Assembly: GCA_028751875.1 (NCBI GenBank)
Contig: CM054135.1
Location: forward strand, 11,772,383-11,836,382
DNA from: Rapana venosa
Taxonomy: Eukaryota; Mollusca; Gastropoda; Neogastropoda; Muricidae
Length of the DNA: 64,000 bases
Direction of reading: 5' to 3'
The notes under the pieces are model-generated. The model had not been told where the DNA came from, searched no databases, and was given only the letters and a program-made list of their open reading frames with translations. The translations under genes were made by a program, and so were the position numbers. This document shows, in pieces, positions 51,971 to 63,599 of the stretch (position 1 is its first letter; each line of letters begins with the position of its first letter).

Positions 51971-52065
51971 CAATACTAGGGTAAAGACCTCTGATGATGG
52001 TTCATCCAGAGGCTGTAACACATTAACCAGGCCAGGCAAACATAATGCCCCTTCAACATCACATT

Positions 52066-52066
52066 C

Positions 52067-52102
<36 letters not shown>

Positions 52103-52166
52103 ATATATATATATATATATATTTATATATTATATATATATTATATATAATATATATATATATAAT
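52066..52166. repeat. (TA)n microsatellite
   Basis: TA dinucleotides with periodic ATTATA interruptions. Confidence 0.95.
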
Positions 52167-52412
52167 AATAGTTTCTAATAAAAAAAATCTTCCAGACAAT
52201 AGGACAGTAAGTGAGAGAACAAACAAACAAGAAAAAAAGGAGGAAGAGCACAGAACAGCCCCAGCTTCTCACTCTCTCTTACCAAACCCGGAGTTTGTGT
52301 TAGCTTGTCTTCTCCAGGGAGCAGTCTGTCGAACACCAAGTCATCTTCCTTTTCTGACTGCTGATGAAAAACATAGGAAGTATTGATAAAATGGCAGCTA
52401 AGAAGACGAGTT

Positions 52413-52417
<5 letters not shown>

Positions 52418-52490
<73 letters not shown>

Positions 52491-52635
52491 TATGGAATTT
52501 ATATAGCGCTGAATTTTTTGTAGAAAACAAAAAAATCGAAGCGCTTGCACTCAATCTTTTTACCGGCATGCAACTCTCCTTCAACAGATTTCAAATCCAT
52601 GCGCGCGCACTACGCACGCACACGCACGCGCGGGG

Positions 52636-52698
<63 letters not shown>

Positions 52699-54668
52699 CA
52701 CAACACACACACCACACACACACAACAGAACAACACTTAGAAGGTGAAAGATGTTGTTGAAAATTAGGGACAGATATGTGGGGGGAAGTCTCAGGTAGGA
52801 AATAAGTGTGTTTGAGGCTGGATTTGAAGGAATCAAGTGAAGCTTTTGACGAAGTGAAAGAGGGAGGTCATTCCAGGTGGATGTACCAGAAACAGAGAAG
52901 GAGCGACGGCCAACAGTGGTTTGTTTGAATCTGGGTGTTCGAAAGCACAAGTATCTGCGGCTGAAACGAAGGGAACGAGATGGAGTGTACAGGTGAAGAC
53001 AGTTACAGAGATAAGAGGGTGCAGATTTGTGGAGACATTTGAAACAGAGGTATTGATTTTATACTCCAGTCTTTGTGAGACAGGCAACCAGTGAAGAGAT
53101 CGCAGAAGAGGAGTGATGTGTTCAGTTTATTTTCTTTTTAGGACCAGTCAGAGCTGCAGAGTTTTGTATGCGTTGAAGAGAGTGGATAGATGATGCTGGT
53201 AGGCCAGCCAAAAGAGAATTACAGTAGTCTAAACGTGAAAAAATGAGAGATGTGACAAGCTTGGAAGTTGCATCAGTGGACAGATACTTGCGATCGCGCT
53301 TATGCGCCGTAATTGATAGTAGCAAGACTGGCAGGTCTGGGTGATGAATTTTTTCATAGAGAGTGTGTTGTCAAGAACTACTCCTAAATACTTCACAGAG
53401 TTGGACAAAGGAACTGACGTATTGCCGAATTCTATTGAAGTTTTTTGTGATAGAGGAAAGTTTATGTTGGGTCCCTATGAGCATGGCTTCGGTTTTATCG
53501 GCATTAAGTTGTAACTTGTTCTGAGTCATCCAGTTTTGAATGTCTTGAAGGCAGTAGGACATACTTGTCAGGAGGAAAGGCAAGTTTTCAACAGTATCGC
53601 TGCACTGAAGCTGAGTATCATCGGCATAGAAATGATTGATCAATAGGTGGGTTGTTTATATATGTGAGAGTGGAGCAGTGTAGAGAGTTAAAGAGAGAAC
53701 AGGGCCCAGGACTGATCCTGCGGGACTCCACATTCCATTTTGACAGGTTTTGATTGAATTTTGTTTACAATAACTTTCTGGAACCGGTCTGTGAGGTATG
53801 AAGTAAACCAGGTGAGGGCTGTGCCATTAATACCAAACGTATTTTGGAGGCGAGAAAGAAGAATTGAGTGATCTATGGTATCAAAGGCTGCAGATAAGTC
53901 AAGAAGAGTGAGGAGGGAGATTTTTCCTGCATCAGAAGCAAGTAGAAGTGTATCTAAAGTATGGACTAGGGTGGTTTCGGTGCTGTGGTTGGGGCGATAG
54001 GCAGACTGAAAAGTGGGAAGAAGATCATTGGAATGAAGGTGACTGTTGAGCTGTTTGAGAACAACTTTTTCTAGTACTTTAGAGACAAAGGGTAAGTTTG
54101 AGACAGGCCTATAATTCTTCAGAATGTTGGGATCGAGGTCGTGCTTTTTCAGTAGAGGTGTGACTATTGCTGTTTTAAGAGCTGATGGAAAATTTCCTGA
54201 CTGAAGAGGTGAGTTTACTATTTTAGTGATAATAGGCACAAGTTGTGGAAGGCATTGTGAGAAAACAGGAGCAGGTATGGGATCAAGGTATGATTTTATA
54301 GTCATATCCTTCAGAATTGTCATGATTTCTTTTTCACTTGTGGGATGGAAGGAAAAGAGAGGAGTGCCAGTGAACTGGGGGTCAGGAGGCGCAGGCTGGA
54401 ATTGAGTTTGATCAAGTCTGGAGCGTATGTTTCGAACTTTGTCTGAAAAGAAGGCAGAAAATATGGATGGAAGTTCAGACAGGCTGTGGGTGTTAGGCAG
54501 AGGAGTTGTTTTTGCAGATCCAAGGAGATTTGAAGTGAGGGAAAAAAGAGATTTTATGGATGTAGCACAGAGAATTTGGGAAGAGTAGTAGTCTGTCTTT
54601 GCTGAATGGATTAAGAGTTTGACTTTGTTTATTTGTTTTCGGAAAAGCTGTATAAGGATAATAATATG
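52418..54668 (-). mobile_element. L2/CR1-like LINE, long copy, 5'-truncated
   Basis: About 2.25 kb on the minus strand, from the linker before the RT to the tail. Coding blocks: S-F-H-P-T-S-E-K-E (about 54340), L-K-N-Y-R-P-V-S-N-L-P (about 54120), F-Q-S-A-Y-R-P-N-H-S-T-E-T (about 54010), L-D-L-S-A-A-F-D-T-I-D-H (about 53890), M-E-C-G-V-P-Q (about 53730), F-Y-A-D-D-T-Q-L (about 53630), N-A-D-K-T-E-A-M-L (about 53500), [10 protein letters not shown] (about 53240), H-W-L-P-V (about 53090). The first 330 codons are open. The 3' UTR has a CA/CG block (52605-52735), then AGCGCTTCGATTT, AGCGCTATATAAATTCC and (ATT)n of about 24 units (52419-52490). Confidence 0.88.
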
Positions 54669-54680
54669 ACAGCATCGCAT
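53688..54680 (-). CDS. L2/CR1-like RT open frame, N-terminal part
   Basis: A 330-codon frame covering the endonuclease-RT linker and RT blocks up to G-V-P-Q. After G-V-P-Q-D the frame goes wrong (normally G-V-P-Q-G-S-V-L-G-P) and stops. The YADD-bearing part continues in another frame at 53643. The first 15 or so codons belong to flanking DNA. Dead as it stands, but the best-kept piece of this family in the window. Confidence 0.75.
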   Translation of the reverse strand: MRCCHIIILIQLFRKQINKVKLLIHSAKTDYYSSQILCATSIKSLFSLTSNLLGSAKTTPLPNTHSLSELPSIFSAFFSDKVRNIRSRLDQTQFQPAPPDPQFTGTPLFSFHPTSEKEIMTILKDMTIKSYLDPIPAPVFSQCLPQLVPIITKIVNSPLQSGNFPSALKTAIVTPLLKKHDLDPNILKNYRPVSNLPFVSKVLEKVVLKQLNSHLHSNDLLPTFQSAYRPNHSTETTLVHTLDTLLLASDAGKISLLTLLDLSAAFDTIDHSILLSRLQNTFGINGTALTWFTSYLTDRFQKVIVNKIQSKPVKMECGVPQDQSWALFSL

Positions 54681-55770
54681 GTAATGATACTATCACAATA
54701 AGCAAAGAGGAAAATATTAAAAAATCCGGATTAACATTATCGTAGATGTTTATAATGTGGTAGTGTTGAAGTGTTTGTCCGTCCTGTTCGACGATGACCT
54801 CCAAAACAGCAGAGGAGGTAGCTGCTGTTTCGGAGATTGGGCAGAAATTTGATTAAAGTGGAGATGCCTTGCCCACATTACATCCCCACTCTCTCGGCCA
54901 AGTGGGCTATGGGACAGTCAGCGTTGGAGATGTTCTCCAAAGGCCAACTAGCCTCCAGGGCTGCAGCACATAAGGACTGTGCAAGTCAAGCCTCCTAGTC
55001 AGAGAGTCATAGCCAATCACTAAATACTAAGCTGTAAATCGGAATTCGTACATGATTACAGTGAAGCACGCATGATGCACCCATCGCTTTGCTGACAATG
55101 CTTGATCCCATTCAGGAAAAGAAGTGGTTTCTTTATTTATATTGTTCATCAACTTCTGCATTGAGCAACATCCAATCCCCCCGTCTCTTACAACTGTTTG
55201 CACTGATCGTCTGTCTATGTATCATTCGTTCTCTGGATGATTACCTTTATGTGAAATCAAACATAGAATGGCTGAAAAAGGTAATAGCTGCTATGAAGAC
55301 AACTTCTACTGGTTCTCTACAATGCACTGTTTTGTCACTTGCCTTGCTCCCCATCTCTACTAATGATTGCACTGCTCTGACACTTCCCCAGATCTGTCCT
55401 TGATGGCATAAGGGTCAAACATGTTTCATGAATTTGATTATTTGGGGACTGTCACAATGTCAAGACAACATTCAGAAAAACATCAATCTTGTGTAGTGTT
55501 GTGGTTAAAATTTCCAGAGTCTACAGGTCGTCAGTGTGAGGATTTACCAAATATCTCTTGTGTGTTATGTTGGGTATGTCACTTCTGTTTTATTTAAAAT
55601 GATGAACACACTGGTACAACATCCTGCATGAACTGAGCAAACGTCGGAGCATAATCATGAGAGGTTGCAGGGGAATAAACTGAAAATATTCCGCGTGCGT
55701 GCTGTGGGAGAGGCAGAGGAAAGGTGGTCGTGAGTAACAGCAGACATGTGCTGGCTGCACTGGAGATCAA
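54669..55770. other. No recognisable gene
   Basis: Unique sequence. A T/C-rich 104-codon plus-strand frame at 55089-55403 has no motif. Nothing else supported. Confidence 0.5.
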
Positions 55771-55774
55771 TATC

Positions 55775-56050
55775 TGTGGTCGGAGCACTCGCTTTCCCCA
55801 GCTAAGGTTAAGCAGCATCGAGCATGGCTACCACTTGGATGGGTGACCGTTTGTGCGCCTTGGCTTCAGTACAGTCCCCCAGTACACCCAGCTGTAAATA
55901 GGTACCTGCTTCTTTAAGGTCAGAGAAGGTAAAGCAGCGAGGGAGAGGAGATGGGTGCCGTCCTCATTATGCTGGCCCCTCGAAGTTGAGGTCTCTGATG
56001 CCTCTTTCCCCTGCGACCACATAGGTTATGGGACACCTTGACCTTTTTAC
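55775..56050 (+). mobile_element. 5S-rRNA-like SINE (family S2)
   Basis: TGTGGTCGGAGCACTCGC then AGGTTAAGCAGCATCGAGC and CCACTTGGATGGGTGACCG. The last 19 bases are close to the 5S rRNA promoter C-box region (TTGGATGGGTGACCG). The body and end match the 35.4-kb copy: GCTTCAGTACAGTCCCCCAG, GGTCAGAGAAGGTAAAGCAG, GGTTATGGGACACC. The tRNA-like first 20 bases are partly replaced here. Confidence 0.8.
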
Positions 56051-56087
56051 CATAGTTACAGGTGTGTCTACATGTGCGCTAGTGACA

Positions 56088-56300
56088 GCAATTACAGGCA
56101 TGTGTTCGCTCCATTGAGAATAACTACAGACATATGTTCGCTCCATTGAGATTAACTACAGGCATATGTTTGCTCCATTGAGAATAACTGCAGACATATG
56201 TTCGCTCCATTGAGAATAACTACAGACATATGTTCGCTCCATTGAGAATAACTATAGGCATATGTTCGCTCCATTGAGAGTAACTATAGGCATATGTAGG
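56088..56300. repeat. 32-bp minisatellite, about six units
   Basis: Units of TTCGCTCCATTGAGAATAAC plus TACAGACATATG; later units have TATAGGCATATG. It starts right after the S2 SINE. Confidence 0.92.
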
Positions 56301-56429
56301 TAGGTCAAGGTCATTCACCGTTATGGTTCGAGTGCCACTTGCTCCCATGTTTTTGTTTAATATACGTTGAGTGACTGTGCCAAATGTGTTAATTTTTTGT
56401 CAAGTGACTGTGCGATGTATCACTGGAGC

Positions 56430-59400
56430 GAATGGGAGGGGTTTCACCCCCCTACAACCCTGAAACTGTTCTTGTTTTGGTTTTTCGTTTTTGCCAGAGT
56501 CTCCATAGTGAACTGTACAAGGCCGCATTTTCTCTGCCCTGCACCACCATTGGGCACTTTTCAAACACCAACGGCCTCAAGCATCCCCCCAGTGACCCTG
56601 ACCCTGGCTCCAGTCATGATTTCACTCTCCCCTGCTTGCGCGAGCGCCCATCGACAGTACAAGTGAGCGGCTACAGCTCACTCCGCCACGCCCAGCTCAT
56701 CGCCCTTCGTCATCATCGCCATTACTCGTCTGAAAAACCCCAAGACCGCAGCACCGGGCTCTCGTCAGTCTGCGAAATCATGGACTCGAATTTTATCAAA
56801 TGAAGCATGTCGACTTTCCTTGTCGATGTAAACTTGGCAACCACAAATGACCGCACCAAAAATTTTTGAAATGTTTTCCCCTCTCAACTGCCCAAGTCCG
56901 GCCGATTGGCATCGGATGAAAAGAACTTCTTATCAAGGGAACATGTCGACATTGCCCTTTTGTCAGAAACTTGGCTACGTGACACAGGTGATGAAGCTTT
57001 TACTGCCTCTCTCACTTCAAGTAATTTTGAACTGTTTTCCTTCCCTCGTCAACATACGACCAACAGATCCGGCGGCAGCTTGGCTATCGTGATGAAAAAG
57101 ACTCTACTGGACTATTTTTCTTTCGAAGGTGTTGAGATTCGTTTAACTCTCGACCAAACATCAACAAACTTGGTTCTCATTTACCGGCGTACTCCCACCA
57201 AGAAGAACAAAATTCCTAGTAATTTGTTTTTTCAAGAACTCCCAGACTTGCTCTCTTATTACACCAATGACAGCAGAAGTTTTTCTATTCAAGGGGACTT
57301 CAATTATCATTATGATAGTCTTTGTGACAAAGATGTACAGAAGGTAAAGTCTATTCTATCTGATTTTAATTTGTGTCAACTGGTTGACAGATCTACTCAC
57401 AGAGATAGACACATTTTGGACTGGATTGTAGTAAGAAATGATGATAATGTTGTAAAGCTTTGTGATGTTAAAGAGTTCCCGGGCCTATCAGATCATTATG
57501 GTGTTTTCTCCCAGCTTGACTTGCAGCGACCTCCGCCGGTCACCCGTTGGGTGTCCTCCAGGGCATCGGGAGGATGTGCCGGGAGGATTTCCGCGCTGAT
57601 CTTGTGTCTCTGGTGGAGGGTGCTGGAGGCGTAGATGTTACATCCTTGGTTGAGACCTATGATGGGGGGGCTTAAGAGAATTGTTGACAAACACGCTCCC
57701 GTTGTTTCTCGGAGGGTGCGCGACAGGCCTTCAGCGCCTTGGATGGACGATGGGGTCAGAGAGGCTAGAAGGGTGAAGCGGCGGGCAGAGAGAAAGTGGG
57801 AGAAAGACAAAACTCTCAGTGCACAGAGAAATTTTAGTCAAGGAAAATGCGGTATACAGGAATCTGAAAGAGTCAAAGATAAAAGAATTTTATTGTGAGG
57901 AAATGAAATCATGTCGTTCATCAAACAAATTTTCTCTATAGCTAACAGCCTCCTGGGTAAGAATAATACCACTCCCCTTCCCACAAATGTGCCCCATACA
58001 CGATCTACCACAAAGTTTTTGTAACTTTTTCATGGATAAAATCAGACAAATACGCGATGATCTTGATCAGCGACCATCTGTTCCCCCTAGTTTCCTCAGT
58101 ATGATGGTCCCATTTTGTCATCCTTTCAACCAGTTTCTGTGAAAGACATCCATGAAGTAATTCTGTCCATGCCAACAAAAAGCTGTTGTTTAGATCCTCT
58201 GCCCACTGTTTTGATAAAGCAAAACCTTGATATTTTGGCACCTATGGTAACAGACATCATCAATGCATCTTTGTCGGCGGGCTCTGTACCCTGTCAGTTC
58301 AAAAAATGCTATTGTTATCCCACTCCTCAAGAAAAAAGGTCTAGACTGCAATACTATGAAAAATTACAGGCCGGTTTCCAATCTTTCTTTCATTTCAAAA
58401 GTTCTGGAGAGAGTTGTCCTCAAACAGCTTCAGAAGCACCTAGCTTGTAACCACCTTTTGGAAGATCATCAGTCAGCGTATAGGCTGGTCACAGCACGGA
58501 GACTGCCGTACTGAGTGTCACCAGCAGCCTGCTTTTGCAGAATGACGACCGCAGAGTGTCAGTCATGGGCTTGTTGGACCTCAGTGCGGCATTCGACACG
58601 CTTGACCACTCTATTTTGCTCAAAAGACTAGAATACTCTTTTGGAATAAGAGGTGTTGCCTTGGCATGGTTTAACCTCTTACGTCTCTGATAGGTCGCAG
58701 AGCGTGCTGATAGAGGAGTTAAGTCACAACCTGCCCCCTCCTGTATGGCGTACCTCAAGGTTCTGTTTGGGTCCCGTATTGTTCACACTATATTCTCAGC
58801 CTCTGTCTATGTGATGACCTTACATGATTGCCAGTTTCATAAATATGCAGATATACGAAATTTCGGCAAATGCAACACCTCAAAATTTTCAGACGCCCCG
58901 CGCACACTGGCAGATTGCACGCACAGTGTCCTTCAGTGGATGGACAGCAACAAACTCAAATTAAATACAGACAAGACAGAAGTTATGGCAGTTGGTTCAC
59001 CATCTAGTCTTATGCGGGGTGTCGGAGAGTTCTGTGGTCTTGGGTGGGTGTGACATAGCTTTTCAGAGTTCTGTGCGGTATCTGGGTGTTCAGCTAGATC
59101 CTACTCTCTCCATGAAAGACCACATTAGTAACGTCTGCAGAGCATGCTTTCTAGAGCTGCGCCGTATTGCACACATTAAGAAATTCTTGCCTCGTGATGC
59201 AGTGATCAAGCTTGTTTCAGCGACCGTCTTGTCGCGACTGGACTATTGCAACTCCTGTTTTATCGGTATAAGTGATGACCAGTTTACACGCCTGCAGCGA
59301 ATTCAGAACTCTGCTGCCAGACTCATCCTTGGAAAGAGCAAAAGGGACCATGTGACTCCCATGCTTAGGGAGCTTCATTGGTTACCTGTAAGGGCACGCT

Positions 59401-59495
59401 GTCAGTACAAAGTTGCGGTCTTGGCATACCGTCACTCTGAAGGCTCGCTTGCTCCATCTCTGTCAGCTGCCTTGAAATCACGCACCACAACTAGA
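56430..59495 (+). mobile_element. CR1/L2-like LINE with endonuclease and RT
   Basis: Plus strand. A 5' frame (56432-56803) with no recognised domain is followed by an endonuclease (56906-57540): L-L-S-E-T-W-L-R (active-site E), L-I-Y-R-R-T-P, Q-G-D-F-N-Y-H (GDFN intact), and G-L-S-D-H-Y-G-V-F. A linker (57540-57890; H-A-P-V-V-S-R-R-V, A-P-W-M-D-D) leads to the RT: K-S-C-C-L-D-P-L-P (58180), N-Y-R-P-V-S-N-L-S-F (58360), L-L-D-L-S-A-A-F-D-T-L-D-H (58570), K-Y-A-D (58845), N-T-D-K-T-E-V-M-A-V-G (58965), L-S-R-L-D-Y-C-N-S (59230), H-W-L-P-V-R-A-R (59385). At least five frameshifts. It stops abruptly at about 59495 against another LINE; no tail is present. Confidence 0.85.
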
Positions 59496-62100
59496 ACCGG
59501 ATGGGACCAAACAAAATGTTGAACAATCAAACAAAGAAGAAAATAGTGTTGTGGAAAAAATTATCTGGAAAGATGATAAAAAGGAAGAATTTATTGAAAC
59601 ACTTAACAGCCACACTATGCAGAATAGAATTGTTAGTGCATTAAACCTACTTGACAGTGACATAGATGATGCTCTGGAGCAATTTACACAATGTCTGAAT
59701 GAGGCTAGTAGGTGTATGCTCACTAGACGTCATACCTGTCTAAATAAACTGTCAAGATGGTTCGATGATGAGTGTCGCCAGGCTAAAAAAGAGACCCGGA
59801 AAAGCTTTGAATTTATTTAGGAAAACAAAAGATTGAAAATGACAGACAAATCTATGTTACAGCACGGAAAAAATATAGACAGTTATTAAAGACCAAACGC
59901 CAAACATATAGAAGACAAAAGGTAGAATCTCTGGCAAACAATAGTTCAAATTCAGCTCTGTTCTGGAAAGAGCTTAGAAGTATGGGATGTGTTAATAAAG
60001 ATAGAATGACAAACAGCATAAAACCTACAGAGTGGGTTGACTATTTCAAGGAGGTTTTTCAAAGCAATGAAACTGTATCTAATAACTACATGCACACAGA
60101 AGTAAATATGTTAGAAGAAAATGACCATGAATTTAAACGGAGAGATCACAGAAGAAGAAATAAATGCAGCAATTTATAACTGAAGTCTGGCAAGGCATGT
60201 GGAATTGATGAAATCACTGCAGAAATGCTAAAAAATGGAAGCAGTGAAGTCAGACAGTTTATATTCAAACTGTTTAAATGCTATCTTCAATATAAGGTTA
60301 TATCCACTGCTTTGGTCCAAAGCTATTATTATTCCAATATATAAGAAAGGGATCCGGGGCTTGTAGATACTATAGAGGTGTCTCATTATTGAGCATCTTA
60401 TCTAAATGCTATACTTCATATATTAAATACTAGATTATATTCATGGCTAGAAAGTAATCACATGATCTGTGAAAACCAAGCAGGATTTAGAAAAGGGTAT
60501 TCTACAGTAGATCAGATCTTTAATCTATATTCAATTGTCCAAAAGTGCATGTCCAAGAAGGGCAAAAAAACTGTATGTGCTTTTGTGGACTTCAAAAAAG
60601 CTTTTGACTCGGTTAGACATGAGAAACTTTTGAACTGTATCAAAAGCCAGGGTAAAAGGAAAATTCTTTGTTTCATTATCAAACTATGTATAAGTCATTA
60701 CTTTCATGTATACGAATAGATAGCCAATTATCAGAGTTTTTTGATGTCCATTAGGAGTCAGACAAGGTTGTGTTCTAAGTCCTACATTGTTTTCAATATT
60801 CATTAAACCAGCTAGCAAATGATGTGAACGAAAAAGGCAAACATGGAGTACAGCTACTACCTAATATTATGGATATTTTATACTGCTGTTTGCAGATGAT
60901 GTTGCCCTATTTTCAACAACCCCGGGAGGTTTGCAACATCAATTAAACATTTTGAAAGACTGCTGTAATGATCTTCAGTTAAATGTTAATATCAATAAAA
61001 CTAAAGTAATGGTATTTAGGAAAGGGGGATTTCTTTCAAAACAGGAACAATGGTATTACAATGGTATTAGGTTAGAAGTTGTGAATCAGTATTGCTATCT
61101 AGGTTTTAGCTTTACAACAAAGATGAGCTGTAAGTTGGGTACAGAACATTTAGTCACTAAAGGAAAGAAGGCAGTGGTTCAGTTGAACAAAGTCTTTCAT
61201 AGGTATAAAGAAATGAACGTTAGTACTTTTTCAAGATTTTCGACACTAAGATTCAGCCAATATTGTTGTATTCATCGGAAATATGGGGAACAAACAGACT
61301 AGAGCATATTGAGAAAATTCATTTGATGGCATGCAAAAGATTTTTAGGAGTACCTGTAAGAACACCTAATAAGATGGTTTATGGCGATTTAGGCAGATAT
61401 CCACTTTATGTCAACTCCTGTACAAGCACCATCAAGTATTGGTTCAAACTATTGCAAATGGATCAAAGTAGAATACCATATCAAGCTTACTGCATGCAGT
61501 TAGAGCTAGACAGCAGTGGTAAATATTGCTGGATTTCAAAAATAAGAGAAATTTTGTGTGAAACAGGTTTTAACATTGTTTGGATGCAGCAAAGTGTCGG
61601 GATGTAAAAGTTTTCTTATTATGTTTAAACAAAGATTAGTAGATATGTTTATTCAAGAATGGGATGGACTCTACGAGATAAAGAGAGGATATGATGTGTA
61701 TAGATCGTTTAAGAGTATTTTTGTAAAAGAGCAGTATTTAAACTCTATAGATGTCTACTGCTTTCGTGTAGCAATTACACAAGCAAGATTTAATGTTTTA
61801 CCTCTTAACAATAATGTTTACAGATATAGTGAAAATATCCAAGATAAATTATGTCCATTTTGTAAAACGAAAATTGAAAATGAAGCCCACTTTCTATTGG
61901 AATGTTCCCTGTACTCAAACTTAGAGAAAAGTTTTTAAACAAATGTATCAATGTACCATTGCCAGATATGTTCAAAGTAAGAAATGATGAGTACAAACAC
62001 AGTTTGTCGAGATACATTTTTCATTCTATTAACAAAAGGAAAACAATGTTGGCTCAAATACTTTAATGAAAAACTGCTACTGTTTGATATACTCAATATG
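59496..62100 (+). mobile_element. Zinc-knuckle LINE (I/Jockey-superfamily type), 5'-truncated
   Basis: Begins in the endonuclease-RT linker (E-E-F-I-E-T-L-N-S, W-F-D-D-E-C-R-Q-A) and carries N-Q-A-G-F-R-K-G-Y-S-T (60470), F-V-D-F-K-K-A-F-D-S-V-R (60580), L-F-A-D-D-V-A-L-F-S (60885, catalytic FADD), N-I-N-K-T-K-V-M-V-F (60985), Y-L-G-F-S-F-T (61095), Y-S-S-E-I-W-G (61265), M-V-Y-G-D-L-G-R-Y-P-L-Y (61370), and C-P-F-C-K-T-K-I-E-N-E-A-H-F-L-L-E-C (61850), ending S-I-N-K-R-K (about 62035) with a stop at 62066. About eight frameshifts. No RNase H domain. The clade is uncertain; the layout fits Nimb- or Ingi-like elements without RNase H. Confidence 0.85.
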
Positions 62101-62415
62101 GATGATTTTCCTTAGATAGCATCTTCTTTCTATGATTGGGTTATGGTTAATTTAAAGGTTATAATCAAGAAATAGAATAAATGGTGTTTTTCTTCTTTAA
62201 TCAGTCATAAATTGTTACTGACATAATCTTTTTGCACGATTCGGCTATGTATATGTTTATGTTTTTCTTCTTTAATCAGTCATAAATCATTATTTGTTTG
62301 TGCATTTGCTTTGCCAATGAGATGAATGAACCCATTGTTCCATCCCAAGCCCAACAAATGTATTGTGGTCCAAGGCCAATGTACATTAAATCATTTCAGT
62401 GTTCAGTGTTCAGTG
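62101..62415. other. Probable LINE 3' UTR and flank
   Basis: AT-rich with a short direct repeat (TTTTTCTTCTTTAATCAGTC, near 62188 and 62264). That repeat could be part of the LINE 3' UTR. No gene. Confidence 0.4.
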
Positions 62416-62416
62416 T

Positions 62417-62419
62417 TCT

Positions 62420-62493
<74 letters not shown>

Positions 62494-62560
62494 GGTGTAC
62501 ACACATGCAAGCGTGCACACAAACACACACGTAAGCCCCCCCCCCCCCCCCCCCCCCCCT
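62417..62560. repeat. (TC)n microsatellite, CA block and C run
   Basis: (TC)n at 62418-62492, a short CA block, then about 22 C bases at 62537-62559. Confidence 0.95.
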
Positions 62561-62645
62561 CCCACACATAATTGCTGATAAAGAGTAAATAAAGAATTAT
62601 ATCAGTGAATGCAATCTTTCACACTTATAAAGTGGGTAGGTTTTT

Positions 62646-62648
<3 letters not shown>

Positions 62649-62676
<28 letters not shown>

Positions 62677-62687
62677 AAAGAAAAAGA

Positions 62688-62749
<62 letters not shown>

Positions 62750-62750
62750 A
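62649..62750. repeat. (GAA)n followed by (GAT)n
   Basis: About 11 GAA/AAA units change to about 20 GAT units. Immediately followed by the S1 tail GTGCTTATTCCATTATCCTC at 62752. Confidence 0.95.
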
Positions 62751-62785
62751 AGTGCTTATTCCATTATCCTCGATATAAAATAATA
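62751..62785 (+). mobile_element. S1 3' tail next to (GAT)n
   Basis: GTGCTTATTCCATTATCCTC then GATATAAAATAATAATAAAT. Only the tail is present, bordered on its left by a trinucleotide microsatellite. Confidence 0.6.
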
Positions 62786-62937
62786 ATAAATGAAGAAATA
62801 AACCAGATGGGACAGACAGCCTTTCAAAGACCATACTACAAGGCACAGTGCAGGGAGGTAGAGAAAGAGGCAGGCAGAGAAAGACAAAGGCGGACCACCA
62901 TCCCTGAATGAACCTGGAGGGATTTTTCTTCCTTTTT

Positions 62938-63273
62938 TTCTTCTTTTATTTCAAGGATAATGGAATAAGCATTCATGTGCTTTTTTTTCATTCAGCCCAC
63001 GTGTGTATATACTTTTGTAAAATTTTTCATCCGTTCCCACCGTCACACAATGGCCTACTCTTCCGAAAAGCGGAACAGGTTTTAATGTGTGTGAAAGCAC
63101 ACAGAACACCGCACACGGGACCTCGGTTTATAATCTCATCCGAAGGACTTTTGGGGGGAGTGGAGTCAGCGCTGATGTTCACTCCATAGGACAAATCCTC
63201 TTGAACAAGATTCGAACCCGGGTCAGCAGATCACGAATACATCACTCTAACCACAAGGCTATCCCGTCCCCTC
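62938..63273 (-). mobile_element. tRNA-derived SINE, family S1, full-length
   Basis: The best S1 copy. On the minus strand from 63272: A box GGGATAGCCTTGTGGTTAGAG, B box CGGGTTCGAATCTTG (a near-perfect Pol III B box), then CTCCACTCCCCCCAAAAG, TCCTTCGGATGAGATTAT, CGAGGTCCCGTGTGCGG, CTTTTCGGAAGAGTAGGCC, GGGCTGAATGAAAAAAAAGC, and the tail TTATTCCATTATCCTTG plus AAATAAAAG. The intact promoter boxes suggest this copy, or a close relative, was recently able to be transcribed. Confidence 0.88.
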
Positions 63274-63334
63274 AGACCCAGGCAATGGCACACGATAGCC
63301 ACAAATAGAGACTGTTGGGAATCTCATCAGTGCA

Positions 63335-63420
63335 ACACCTCCCCCCCCCCCCCCCCCCTTATAAACCTCTGACCAAATGGAAGAAGAATACAATATTGGA
63401 AAAGTAGCATATGTTTGAAT

Positions 63421-63485
<65 letters not shown>
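63335..63485. repeat. C run and (CT)n microsatellite
   Basis: Twenty C bases at 63338-63358, then (CT)n at 63422-63485. Confidence 0.95.
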
Positions 63486-63487
<2 letters not shown>

Positions 63488-63599
63488 AAAGCGCTGGGGG
63501 ACCCATCACGTGATGTGATGGAGAAGACGTACTGAAATTGCTCCGGTATTTTGTGAAATAGTAACTAGTTTTAAGTGGTTTTAGCTTGGCTTTGGGTTT

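Noticed and set aside
52364..52747. Poly-Asn followed by T-H-T-H frame
   Set aside because: Translation of the (AAT)n LINE tail and the CA block in the LINE 3' UTR.
62609..62911. Poly-Lys/poly-Asp frame
   Set aside because: Translation of adjoining (GAA)n and (GAT)n microsatellites.
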